A stretch of DNA of 64,000 nt from the NCBI GenBank assembly GCA_014529385.2, contig CM043968.1, positions 8,104,648 to 8,168,647 of the forward strand. Direction: 5' to 3'. This DNA comes from Adiantum capillus-veneris (lineage: Eukaryota > Streptophyta > Polypodiopsida > Polypodiales > Pteridaceae). The position numbers and the translations under genes were made by a program. Shown one piece after another: positions 24,479 through 35,261 of the stretch (position 1 is its first letter; the number at the start of each line of letters is the position of its first letter). Under the pieces are notes generated by a model. That model was given only the letters and a program-made list of their open reading frames with translations. It had not been told where the DNA came from and made no database searches.

Positions 24479-24755
24479 CTTTTGAGATCCTCTGATTACC
24501 CTTATGTCTGCTCTTTGTCATTGAGGACTTCTTTGTTCCTGTGTTATGTTGTGTTGTTGACCCAACGGTCAACACTTTGCTGTTGTTTTGGCAGCTTCAT
24601 CTGTTGCACTGCTTGTATCTTTGTCGAACCACAACAAGAACTATGATCCATTAGAGCGGACGTTTATCATCGTAACCATTCATCTTTTGAGATCCCTTGA
24701 TTACTTTTATATCTGCTCTTCTTCATTGGGGACTTCTTTGTTCATGTGCAATCAT
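24479..24755. repeat. Imperfect tandem duplication inside the G1 3' region
   Basis: CTTTTGAGATCC...GACTTCTTTGTTC at 24479-24552 recurs at about 24684-24755, an offset of about 205 bp. No coding function seen. Confidence 0.75.
24541..24578. repeat. Internal copy of the G1 LTR terminus
   Basis: TTATGTTGTGTTGTTGACCC followed by AACGGTCAACA matches the last 30 or so bases of the G1 LTR with one change, and is followed by CTTTG, like the right LTR flank. It is a short stray copy of the sequence integrase acts on. Confidence 0.75.
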
Positions 24756-25689
24756 GTTGTTAGTGTTGTCTGCAGCTTTGTCATGGTAGGCCATTCTTCG
24801 ACTCGCCATTGAGGAGAAGTATGCTATGATCTGAAATTGGTGCTCCAATTCATTTGTCAATTGATTTGAGTGGCATTTCCTTATTGTTGATGTAGAAGGA
24901 ATATGTACAAGAGGATGGTGATAGGTATCTTTAGATTAGGGTCTAAAACCTGGATGACCAAAGGGAAAAAACCCGGTGGGAAAAAAAATGCCTTTGGTAT
25001 GCGCTCTTATTGGAGTTGAGCAGTTAAATGTGAAGTACATGTTCATGAAAGGTGAGTGCTTGGGTGAAACACGGAAAGAGTGCCTGATGCAAGTGCCAAT
25101 TATGGGACATTCTATATGCATATGAGAGATTTGTCAACAAAAGCATGCAATGTGAAAGAAGGAGATGATGGCTGTTTCGAGGAATAAATGTAGGACATGT
25201 GACATCAAAAGATGTCTCAATAGCTTCCACCTTTCCAAGAAGGGTTTTCGATGTAGAAGTTTCTCCACTCGTATCTCACTGTGCTCAGTATGTGAGTGTC
25301 TTTTGGACCTTCTCCTTCACTTCACTAGATTTAAGTACTTAGACTTCGACTCTTTTGCTCACCTATACCAGCATGAGCGACACAATGTAAATATGCTCAA
25401 CTCTTCCAGCTTGAGCAGTACCTAGAATAGCTAAGACGCTTAGACCACAGAGAATATTACTTGAAGCTTTGGGACTAACACCTCACTCATTTTGTGGCTT
25501 AGCTACTCGACTCTGACTTGTATGACTTGTCGGTTGCATGTTGACACTGCTTTGTGACAAGTTCTGCGGCTGTTGTAGTGGCTGCTGAGACATACTTCGT
25601 GAAGTTTCATCGTTTCCATGTACCTTCTTCTCTTTCTAGTGCTCAGGCCTCTCGTGAGTCTTTTCTTCATGTGGATTATGGATTTTTTT
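24756..25689. other. G1 internal 3' region without recognised genes
   Basis: I see no protein family or RNA here. Scattered short frames only. Confidence 0.5.
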
Positions 25690-26160
25690 TATTTTTTATT
25701 CTTAATAATAAACAAAGAAAATCTTAAAAAAACTTAACAAAAGAAAAATCATTCAAATAGAAATCTAAATGCTATATACACTATACACATGTCCCTAGGG
25801 GCTCATATATGGATTTTGTCCCCATACTCCTCTGTAACACTACTATGAGGACATATACTCTAAATTTCGTTAAAAAATTATCAATAAAACGCAAAAATTC
25901 AATGCATCTCACAAAACATTGCCCTCTAATAGTCATAATGTTAGGTCCGCATTCAGAATGCCTCCCCCCTTCCTATTTGGAGTCATCCTTTACGACAGGG
26001 TATCGCAAAGGGTATGTGTTGTGCTTGGGCAATTAAAAGTTGTGCCTATGCAGGTCTTGTAATGTAGCCCTATTATGCATACACAGTCAATGCATGGAAA
26101 AGATTTATGTTGTGCAAGATGTGGGTATAAGCAATTTGCTTATTGGCATCTGTTGGCGAG
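25690..26160 (-). other. Conserved noncoding block with an internal PPT-like tract (G1 copy)
   Basis: Alignable with 59750-60320 in G2: both have CTATATACAC, a CCTAGGGGCT phrase, GGTCCGCATT.AGAATGCCTC and GTCAATGCATGGAAAA in the same order. It contains CCTCCCCCCTTCCTAT at 25961-25976, a purine tract on the - strand, in addition to the PPT next to the LTR. Confidence 0.75.
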
Positions 26161-26220
26161 GCTTCCTATTCTAAGCAATGTAATGGTCTTTGAAGCTCTT
26201 GTATCGTTGCTTGATTGAAG

Positions 26221-29200
26221 CGACTTGCTCTCTTCTAACTGTACTGTAATCATAGGAAGAATTGTAAGAATTCAAGCGGCGATGCACTGACAGCAGTTTT
26301 GTTGTTCTTCTTTGGGACCCATTTATTTGCGATTATTGGCTGTTTTGTTGCTGATGCTCGTTTGGGAACCCATACTTGCCCGTGCTTCGTTTGTGTTTGA
26401 AGAGACTTCTTTGGGATCCACCTTTTTGTTGTGTGGGTCGACAGTGGTCTTTGCTTCAGCCCTTGTACGCTTGGTTGGGGATGGGATTTAGGCTTTGAAA
26501 GTTGATACTATGGTTTTTTTGGAATCCAAATGAATTCCTAACTTTTTTGTGCTTGAATCAACTTCTTTGGAGCCCAAACCTGAGTTGTGAAAGCTTGCGA
26601 CTTTGTGATATTCTTACCTATTCGTGCACGCTTTCCTTGTTTTTGTTTTGGTGTTGGATCTTGTGATTTGTCATTAGAGATCTTTGTCTTCTTGATCCAT
26701 ATCTGTTTTTGGCCGATCTGGCTTTTTGGTATCCAGATTTGTTGAGCTTTTTGGCTTTGACTTGTTGTCATGTTCTTTTGACTTGTCATGGTTGTTGCTG
26801 AAGGGGTTGGTGATAGTGATGGCCTAAGTTGATGATAGGGGATGTCGTAAGATTCATCACTATCGCTACTATCCTCAGCAAGGTTGACTTCTTGTACTTT
26901 CCCTTGATTTTTTGGCTGGTAGTGGAAAGTTACTGTCTGTTTGCTCGTGGGTGGTAGTTTCTTGGAGGACTTTACTAGCCCATTGATTAGAGCATTGTTA
27001 GCTCGTTGCTCTGGTCGTATTCCTCCTAGCTGAGTCTTTGCATCCTTATTAGGAGCCATGTATGAGGATGATTGTGGTGGCTGTGTCTTCACCGAGGGCT
27101 TTGGAATCCACTTTTGATGCACTTTATTCGTGTAGCGATGACATTGATTCCCGGGTCGTTGATCTTCTTGAAGCTCGAAGTGTTCTACAGAGTCATAGAA
27201 CTCGTCGTCTTCTTCATCTTTTGATTGTCCACATTTCTTTGTTTGCTCCTTATTTCGAGAGCTTGTTGATGTCTGGATGTCTTCGTTTTCCTGGATTACA
27301 CTCACTGCAAAATAAGGAACGACATCATAGCCATTTTCATCACAAAACTTTGTTGTGGGAGCATCCTCCACGATGCACACGTCCAGAGTAGCCAAGATGT
27401 GTTCCCATCCAAAAGGCTCTAACTCTTCTTCAGGAAATGGTTCTGGGATATAGTCCCTATCCTCTATAACTCGCTCTAGGATACATTCCTCGCATTTCAA
27501 GCTACCACATCGTGAAGCTCCACACATCCACAGTTCTTTAGGCTTACCTAACCAAGCTGGAAGTTCTGATCCTGCTACTGTGGCAGAATCAAACTCCTCT
27601 ACCGGTGTTCTCGTCACATCCCTATAGCTATGGTCCTTCAAGTTTATCTTTGTTATGGTTTCCATATGTCTCAGGTATATATGGTCATAACCCCAATCTT
27701 GGACCATTTTCAATTGTCGCATAAATGGTCTTCCCAGAATGATGTCATAGTTGTTCTTCTTGCCAAAGTTAACAACAACAAAAGTGTGTTCATATTCAAT
27801 GCCACAAGAAGTAACAAGTACTTTTTCTAGTAGTCCTAGGGGATTTTCCTTGTGTCCATCTGCAAGCTGCAGGGTCATTCGTGTGGATATCAAGGCAGGT
27901 TTTCCCCATTTTTTCCAAACCTCTGTGGTTGCAATGGCCACACCAGCTCCACTGTCAAGGATTGCCATGGTTTTTACACCATTGAATTCCATAGGAAGGG
28001 TGGTGTTTCCATCTTCTCCCTCGTAATACTCGCCTACCTTGTTTAATGGCACTGGCCTAGTATTTAGTTGAGGCATTTCAAGCTCTTTGATGCCTTCCTC
28101 GATTTGAGTCATTGGGGTTTTTACACCAAATTTCTCTAGACATTTTCCCACATTAGCCCATATGTTTGGTCTTATTTTGAGCAACTCGGCTAACATTTTT
28201 GTACAGGTGACTGGGGTAGATAGAATATCTACTAGCCCCTTTGAATCGATGGCCTTGTTGGGAGACAGTCTCTTTGATGGGACTGCAACCACATCTGACT
28301 TGGTCTCGTACTCTCCCATGTAGGACGGTAGTGTTCTTAGCGAATGGGGTTGACTATCCATAGATTGTATAGATCCTTTGTCACCCCAACACGATTGCAC
28401 ATCTAGATTCATTTGAGATCCAGTCTCAAATTCCTCTATTGGTGGTAGAAACACTCCTTGTTCATCACCAGTGTTGTCTACTAGTCTTCTTAGGTCATCG
28501 GCTTCATTGGCCTCTCTGAATTGTTTCCACAATTCGTCAAGACCATCTATCTCTTTACAATCCTCAGGTATAGCTTGGTAAAATCCCTCGGATGAGTTAT
28601 CCGTGGTATTCAGTACTATCCTTGGTTCTAATGCTGGGTCTTTGAGGTTTGGTCTGTGCTCATGACTAGAATCTGGCTCTTTTAGTTCCTGGTTTGGTGG
28701 GATTACTTGTGTAGGCATGACACGGATCACCTCCTCAGGTTTTGCAACTGGTGGTTCTAGTAAAGATTGGGTTGTTTGAATCATTTTCCTGCACATTTCC
28801 AACCTTTGCTTTTCTAATTCCGCATAGGGATATGTCATCCACCTCTGTTCTTGGGTTTGGTTGTTTTTGAGCCTCGCAGCATAGGCTTTCAAGAGGGCAT
28901 CTAATGTCTCATTAACCTTCTCTGCCAACACCGATCCTCCTGAACTAGCACTTCTCGGTTTCTCATCCATGGATGGTACTTCTAGAGGTTTAACCATCTG
29001 TGTAAGAGAAGGTGCCTCCTTTTCCTCATGTTGTTTTATCTTCTCCTCAGCTTCGGTAAGCTTCTCAACCAGGGATTTTTGCTCTCGTTCCCTTCGTGCT
29101 TTCATCCTAGTCTTTCTAGCTTTCCAACTATTTCGTTTGCTCTTGGTTTTTTGACTAGGTGCGTCGGTCTTTGGTCCATCATCTCTCTTTGGACTCGTGT

Positions 29201-29759
29201 CACTTTCCGTGTTCTTTGTCTCTGGATTCTCATCAGTTTTCTTTTGAGCTTGTGCTCTCGTAACCACTTGAACTGGTATGACATGTTCATTTTTTGAGCT
29301 ACTAGGTAGCTGAACAATCCCTAATACATTTGTCGTGCTTTTCCTGATTTGGTTTGGTTTTTTTGGGCAATTGGGGATCAAGTGATTGATGCCACACTCA
29401 AGACAATAGGCATTTACTTCAGTGATCTCCGTATGAGGACATTGTTTGACCAAGTGGTTGTCACGACTTTTGTGACAATCTGTCTCTGGTTGAGGAGATT
29501 CTTTTAGCATTTCCTCTTGGCTATAAGCAAGCTTTGACCTAGATAAGCCGCTATTTGCAATGAGTCGCAACGTCCTTTCGTCCATTTCATACCTTCTTTC
29601 TTTCGACTGAAACCCAGGAGGTGGAGGCTGTACCGGCCTCACCACTCCATGTGTTTCTCTCACATTTTGTTGCTCCGAAGGGTAGTACTCACTTTGGTTG
29701 CTATACCACATTATAGCTGGTACTGGCGTTGGTTTATTTGATGCTTCCATCATTGGCAT
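26221..29759 (-). CDS. G1 second ORF: CCHC knuckle, aspartic protease and W-x-P-K repeat tail
   Basis: The open frame runs 29759 to 26538 (1,073 codons) and the tail continues in broken form to about 26221. It overlaps the end of gag by 26 nt in a shifted frame (+1), so expression would need frameshifting unless the shift is a mutation. Domains in order: an incomplete zinc knuckle (CHKSRDNHLVKQC), a complete one (CLECGINHLIPNC), long Lys/Glu-rich helical sequence, a retropepsin at about residues 590-700 (AILDSGAGVAIATT, later DIILGRPFM), an acidic region, then W-x-P-K motifs: WIPKPS, IWIPKSQ, IWIKKTK, VWAPKKL and, past the stop, IWIPKKP, RWIPKKS, VWVPKRA, KWVPKKN. Processing of Gag is the likely protease role. 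RT and integrase, expected after it, are absent. Confidence 0.85.
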
Positions 29760-31170
29760 ATCTCATGTCTACCGGCATTCTAGCACCTGGCAGCGGAGGT
29801 TGTTGTCCTAAGACAAGCTGTGGCCTTAAAACTCCTACTGGTCCTAGCGCATTCCCCGTAATGTATCTAGGTGGAGTAGGTGCTTCTGGAATAGGTTGTA
29901 CATACCTCTCCCTAGCATTTTCCATGCTATAATAGCACTCTTCCCCTGTATGGTTCGTCCATTTTCTCTCAATTTCACACCACTTCGGCTCTCCCGGATC
30001 AGACCTTACAAGAGGAATCAACCTCTTGACCAAGTCGTCGATAAGCTTTTCTTGATCAATAGGTGCCGTTGGCTTGGCAATGGACTCACTTATCTGTGAA
30101 ACACTGTGCTGAGAGGATGTGTCATCTCCTTTACTCTTTAAGTCCTTTTCTTTGTATGCCTCATAGTTATCCACTAGATAAAGAGCTTCTTTGATCAACT
30201 CGTTTAGCATCATCCTCCTTATCATATGCAGATCCTTCTAAAGGCCCGCATGTCTCATTCCCTGGATAAAGATCATCATCAGTCGTGCTTGCATAGGTAA
30301 TTCCGCTCTCGGACAGAGCTTAACATATCTCTTGAGCCGTAATGATGCTTTGCGTACTGATTCATTCTCTTTCTGTTTGAATCTATGGATTTGCGAGACC
30401 GTGTTGTGAGCAATGCCTTTTGGCGAGAATTCTTCAATAAACTCCTCAAACAACTCATCTAGGGTCTCAAAATCCCATTTTTCCACCGAGTCGAACCATG
30501 TAGCTGCATCATCTTCTAGAGTCAATCCAAATCCCGCAAATTGTGTCGCAAAATCTGAAACTTCCTCTGCTCTAATCACTCTTCTAAAAGCCGTTATGTG
30601 ATCTCTAGGATCTTTATCTCCAGAGTATTTTCTGTTTACCCATTTTTGGACTTGGGATGGTCTAACTCGTCGATTGTTTGCAAGTCTAACCGGAGACTCT
30701 CCCAATCCTTCTCTCGTTATTGCTCTTGAAGGGAATCCTGGTGGCTCTCTTCTTGGAATTCCTATAGGAATTCTCGTGTTTGGTGGAGGTATTTGTGGTC
30801 CTTCATTGGCCAAATATCCACCTCTTTCTAGTACAGTCTGTGGATTTGTGCTTTCTACAAATCTTTATTCTCGTCCATACTTGTCGACAACTATAGATCT
30901 CCATTGACAGTCGACTCCGTATGTGTAGACATATAAGAGCTTGTAATCCGTTATCTCTTCTAGGTATGGATTTGAGCACCTATAAAGATTGACCTCATTG
31001 TCGTCAATGTATCTATATAGTCCTTCACTCTCATGACCAATCATCCAAACTCTCTCAACAAGATGGATCTTTATCAATTGCAAGTTTGGAAGATCCATTG
31101 TGGGAGGATATTCATCTATCGTCGGGGTCTCCAAGCTTGTGTCAGCTGTGTTTGAATCTAGGGTAGACAT
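29734..31170 (-). pseudogene. G1 gag with two in-frame stops
   Basis: Capsid-type protein of a gypsy-class element. I start at the ATG ending at 31170 (MSTLDSNTADTSLE) because the frame continues from there through TAA at 30862-30864 and TAG at 30235-30237 to 29734. The retrotransposon gag domain lies in the middle part (GDKDPRDHITAFRR, DDAATWFDSVEKWDFETLDE, SVRKASLRLKRYVKLCP), with Trp and Phe positions typical of the family. The segment after the second stop is Pro- and Glu-rich. With these stops it cannot make full-length Gag unless they are read through. Confidence 0.85.
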
Positions 31171-33544
31171 AATTTCTCGGCTTAAGAGCTTTTGCTTGGT
31201 TCAAGTAGACTTAGTCCACTGTGTTCAAAAAGGGTTAGGGAAAAGTCGAAACTATGTCCAAAACTGCAACCGTTTCGTCACAATTCTCGTAAATTGTCGC
31301 TTTTAGACACCCCTGACTTCTGGATGAATTTTGAGGCCTCAAACGATGTTTTTTTCGAAGTTGAACTAAACGGTTGCCATCGGCATGCATTTAGTTCAAG
31401 TTTTGCTCTAAGATCTGTAAAGCCGCTCTCAGGCTACGTTTTGATATAAAAACTTTTCCGATCCGATACCGTTTGTGAAAGTTATGGCCAAAACAGTGAA
31501 ATGCAGTTTCCAATTTCAATTTTAAAAGAAGATTTGGGATCTTTGTGACACTGTGAACACTTCTGTATGGTCAAAAGTACAGTTGGACCCTAAAACTGGC
31601 TTAGAGACATCCTACGTGTAGGATGTCTTTTTGCTCATAATTTAACAAAATTTGATCCAGAGACTCTCCTTAAGTTCAGCAACACAATGGTATGCTCAGA
31701 ATTTCATTTGGACCTAAAAATGGCCTTGAGACATCCTACGCGTAGGATGTCTTTTTGCTCAGAATGACTTGAAATTTTCACCCCAGTTTCTCCTTGATGT
31801 GCTGATCACAGTGGTGTGCTCATAGGTTGGTTTGGAGTCCTAAATCAAGCTGAAGACATCCTACGCGTAGGATGTCTTTTTGCTCTGTTTTAGCTCAAAC
31901 TTGCACTGTAGCTTCCCCTTGATGTGCTAAACTCCCAGCTATTTTTACTTTTTGATTCTAACACCTATAGGCTGGTCAAATGATCAAGAATCTGTTCCAG
32001 AAGCCTGATGTCCGTTCTGATGAATTCCCAAGTCAAATCAACTCCAAATTGGACCAAATTTGCCTAGGAGGCTTATCTAAGGCTATATGACAGCATGGTA
32101 TGTCCACAAGAAAATTTTGGTCTCAGAATCATGCAGTAGACATACTACGCGTAGGATGTCTTTTTGCCCAGAATGAACCCAAACTTGGACCACAGACTCT
32201 CCTTAAGGTGCTGATCACAGTGGTATGCTCAAAATTAAGTTTGGAGTGCAAAATCACACATATGACATCCTACGCGTAGGATGTCTTTTTGGCCTGTTTG
32301 ACCCCAGGCTTGACCCAGAGCTTCCCCTTGATGTCAGCAACCCAGTGGTATGCTTAGATTTGAGTTTGGATTTCAAAAGTCCCAAATTTTAGTTGTTCTT
32401 GCCTTTTTCAGTCAAAAGTGCTAAAGTCTGTTCAATCTTCCTTTCATTGACCCAAATGAGATGAAATTTATCACATGCACTCAATACAACATTTAGAACA
32501 TGCCTTTGGAGTCATCCTATGGTTTGGTCTCAAAATTAGGCCTTGGACACAATTTGAGTGGGATGTCTGGCAATTCTCATCTTTTGGCTTTGACCTGTCA
32601 AAATTTGGTCAAATTTTCCACTTTCCATGTGAAAATAGGGTAAAACCTACCTTTTAAACACACTGGTAACCTCAGATTTTCAAAAAAATGTCTAGATCAC
32701 CCTGTAGACATCCTACGTGTAGGATGTCTACTGCTGATTTTTTGAGACTGAAGTGTCCCTGATGCTTCCTTATGCTCTCAGCAAGTGCAAGTATGCTTCA
32801 CAATTGCAAAAACATGCAAAAATCACTCAATTTAAGCCTTTTCTGAAATTTTACGTTTTCTGACTCCTCCTTTTGGCTTTTGGTCAACAAGAATAGGGAA
32901 AAACACCTAAGTCAGTATGTTACTAGGGTAAAACCTACCCTCTGAACACACTGGTCAACTCAGAATTTCAAAATTTGGTCTCCAGAACCTCCTTGAGACA
33001 TCCTACGCGTAGGATGTCTATGTTTATAGAATTGCAAGTTTTCTTCACAGAACCCTTGCAAATGCTCTTTTATATGCACAACATCAGTCAGTCCTACAAG
33101 AATATCCACAAAAGCTTGTTTAATGCATTTTTACCCTCAAAAGCACACTTTTCCGTGATTTCAAATGCAATCAAGCACTTTAGCAAATAACTCAGTGTTG
33201 AATAGCAATAGATCAGAATCGGATCACTTACCTAAAGCTACTCCTACAAATCATATGGGGTTTTTGCATCTATGAGTAGAAAAACGCTTCACTGCCACAC
33301 ACGGACTAGTAAACGCTTTTATCACCTCACAAATCACTCGACCACCAACAACTACTCTCAGCCACAAATCCTAACTAAACCTATCTAGTCGCAGACCCTC
33401 GGCAAGACACACGCTTCCTGGCTATCCACTTGATCGCGGAATATCCTCTTCCGGATCCACTTAAGAAAAACACTTTCTTTAGTCGAAACTAAATCAAGCA
33501 ACCATCACACGAGTGTTAGTAGGAAACCTACTTAGGTCCTTGTG
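31171..33544 (-). other. G1 leader, 2.4 kb, noncoding
   Basis: Lies between PBS and gag. No convincing coding frames. It is dominated by repeats of about 125 bp and the 24-bp palindrome described separately. Confidence 0.75.
31560..33030. repeat. Palindrome array in the G1 leader (seven copies)
   Basis: The unit is the 12-mer AGACATCCTACG followed by its exact reverse complement, 24 bp in all with ACGCGT at the centre. Copies: 31605-31628 (one central change), 31729-31752 (perfect), 31854-31877 (perfect), 32138-32161 (one change), 32263-32286 (first base changed), 32706-32729 (one central change), 32996-33019 (perfect). Spacings are about 124, 125, 284, 125, 443 and 290 bp. In the denser part each sits in a repeat of about 125 bp whose flanks (TTTTTGCTC after it, GCTGATCACAGTGGTATGCTC further on) are also kept. 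Central variants are CG to TG. Confidence 0.95.
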
Positions 33545-33562
33545 TCCCCGGCAGCGGCACCA
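33545..33562 (-). other. G1 primer binding site (tRNA-Asp-like)
   Basis: On the - strand TGGTGCCGCTGCCGGGGA, one base from the 5' LTR end. It resembles the TGGCGCCGTTGCCGGGGA site used by many plant gypsy elements, with two changes. Confidence 0.85.
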
Positions 33563-33563
33563 A

Positions 33564-34519
33564 TGTTGGACGGGAGAGACTCACACACCCATGAAGTGCA
33601 TGCAAACACTACCTAGATCAACATAATGTCAATCGAGGACACAGATGACATGGTAGGCACACGGAGGAAATCTCTTTAGCTTGTCAGGCTGAGACCATCC
33701 TACACATACAACACTCTTGAAGGCCAACTATACCACAATCAAGAACCTCACTGCTCTCAACTACACCACCTAGCCACATACACACATACGGAAGGTAACT
33801 CACCTAATCATGCCAGATTCGTACGAAACTTAAGGAACACCATCCCCTCACTAGGATACACCTGTCCCTAAGCTTCTACACTCAAAACCCTCACTCTAAA
33901 CCCATATGTGGAAAACGCGTAGGATGACAGAGCAGAATTTTGAAAGTGCTCGAAATTGAAATTTATGAGTACCTATGCGTAACTTATGTTGCCACGATTC
34001 TATAGACTACTAGCACGCAGAAAACAGACATCGTTTGATACACTTATGGCCACAAATATCTCGTAGATGCATCGGCGTGTGCGCTTCGTCTTGCGTGGAA
34101 TGCTTGGCATTGTCGCGTAGCTCTCCTCAAGCCTACAACAATGGTGCAGTCGGATCTCCAATGTGTTGAGCGAGCAGGGCGTAGCAAGAGGATGAAGCTC
34201 ACACTCACTCTCTTTCTCTCTCACACACAGTAGACAACAGTGCTAAGTTTGATTATGATAAAAGTCTTCTTTACAAAATGACCTAGGTACCTTATATACT
34301 AAGGCTACCTTAGGTTTAACCAAAAATGGGGTTGAAAGGGTCAAATGGCTTTGTATTTACAATCTGGAAGTGCCATTGCACCCCGACTTCTGAAACTAGA
34401 ATAACTACTCATTACAAATGACGTTTATAGCCATAATCCGCAGCATTTCATAACTCGCAAAAGATAAGACTTTGGTACGAAACTTGAGTTATGTTGTGTT
34501 GTTGACCCAGCGGTCAACA
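33564..34519 (-). repeat. G1 5' LTR (956 bp)
   Basis: Begins TGTTGGACGGG and ends GGTCAACA on the + strand, same length as the left LTR. A CGTAGGATG half-motif of the leader palindrome occurs in it near 33918. Confidence 0.95.
34291..34298 (-). promoter_or_regulatory. TATA box in the G1 5' LTR
   Basis: TATATAAG on the - strand. Transcription of G1 would start a few tens of bases downstream, at lower coordinates. Confidence 0.65.
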
Positions 34520-34524
34520 CTTTG
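34520..34524. repeat. Right target-site duplication of G1 (CTTTG)
   Basis: CTTTG follows the CA end of the right LTR, matching 22917-22921. Confidence 0.92.
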
Positions 34525-34819
34525 TAGTGTGCAGCTTACCGCCTTCAAACAAGTCTACTAGGCTAAAAAAAACTGTTGCTCATAAGAATCCTTGCTTGCA
34601 AACCCGCCAAGGCTCAATGAGATGAATTTAATTGAATGCCTCACGTTTACTTGGCCTCCTCATTCCAAAATTAGGTAGCTTTGAACACACGACTATCCCC
34701 CCCAAGAATAGGCCATCCGAGTTGAACTAAACAACAAGGAAATTCCTTGCACGTGGGATGCTCTCCAAGAGAAGAATATTTATGCTCGGCCTAGCAGGGT
34801 ACCCAAACACAATGGTTTT

Positions 34820-34870
<51 letters not shown>

Positions 34871-35209
34871 AAAATTAGAAATATGATTAAAATGGTTTAT
34901 TCACCTCCAAAATCAGAGGTTAAGGGTTTGATTGAAAGCTGGATTAAATGAATACAAGCTTAGAAACACTCACAATCACAATGGGCTTTAATGAGGAATT
35001 GAAAACAAACTTAATTGAAGAAAAAAAGAGTCTAATTAAGGAGAAATAAGACGTAATTACTCACGATAATCACATTCTCATTAACCAAGAAGGGTAGTGG
35101 CCAATTGGTCTTTCCAATGGCTTGGCCAAGCTTGATTTGAGCTTGTGATTAGGGGGTTTATCAGAGAAGAGAAAGAGGGGGATTGATTAGGCCTAGATAT
35201 GAACCGTCG
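34525..35209 (-). other. Leader fragment of a copia B' element
   Basis: Noncoding DNA downstream of a good PBS on the - strand. It is cut at 34524 by G1. No gag is recognisable in it or across the G1 insertion. Confidence 0.55.
34821..34868. repeat. (CA)n microsatellite
   Basis: An uninterrupted AC/CA run of about 48 bp. Confidence 0.98.
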
Positions 35210-35221
35210 GCTCTGATACCA
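35210..35221 (-). other. Primer binding site of the copia B' element
   Basis: GCTCTGATACCA, the exact complement of the Met-tRNA primer site, two bases from the LTR end at 35224. Confidence 0.92.
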
Positions 35222-35223
35222 CT

Positions 35224-35261
35224 TGATGGGATTAGGGAGGATAAGAGAGAGAAGCGTTCAT
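35224..35261 (-). repeat. Truncated end of the copia B' 5' LTR
   Basis: About 37 bp matching the LTR end at 21354, then similarity stops abruptly. The rest of the LTR is missing or replaced. Confidence 0.75.

Noticed and set aside
25840-26040. A 3' LTR boundary at the inner PPT-like tract of G1
   Set aside because: No matching second repeat and no TG...CA ends are visible there. I report it as an internal tract instead.
31560-33030. CRISPR-like array (short repeats with spacers)
   Set aside because: Eukaryotic retrotransposon context, spacers themselves repetitive, irregular spacing and no cas genes.
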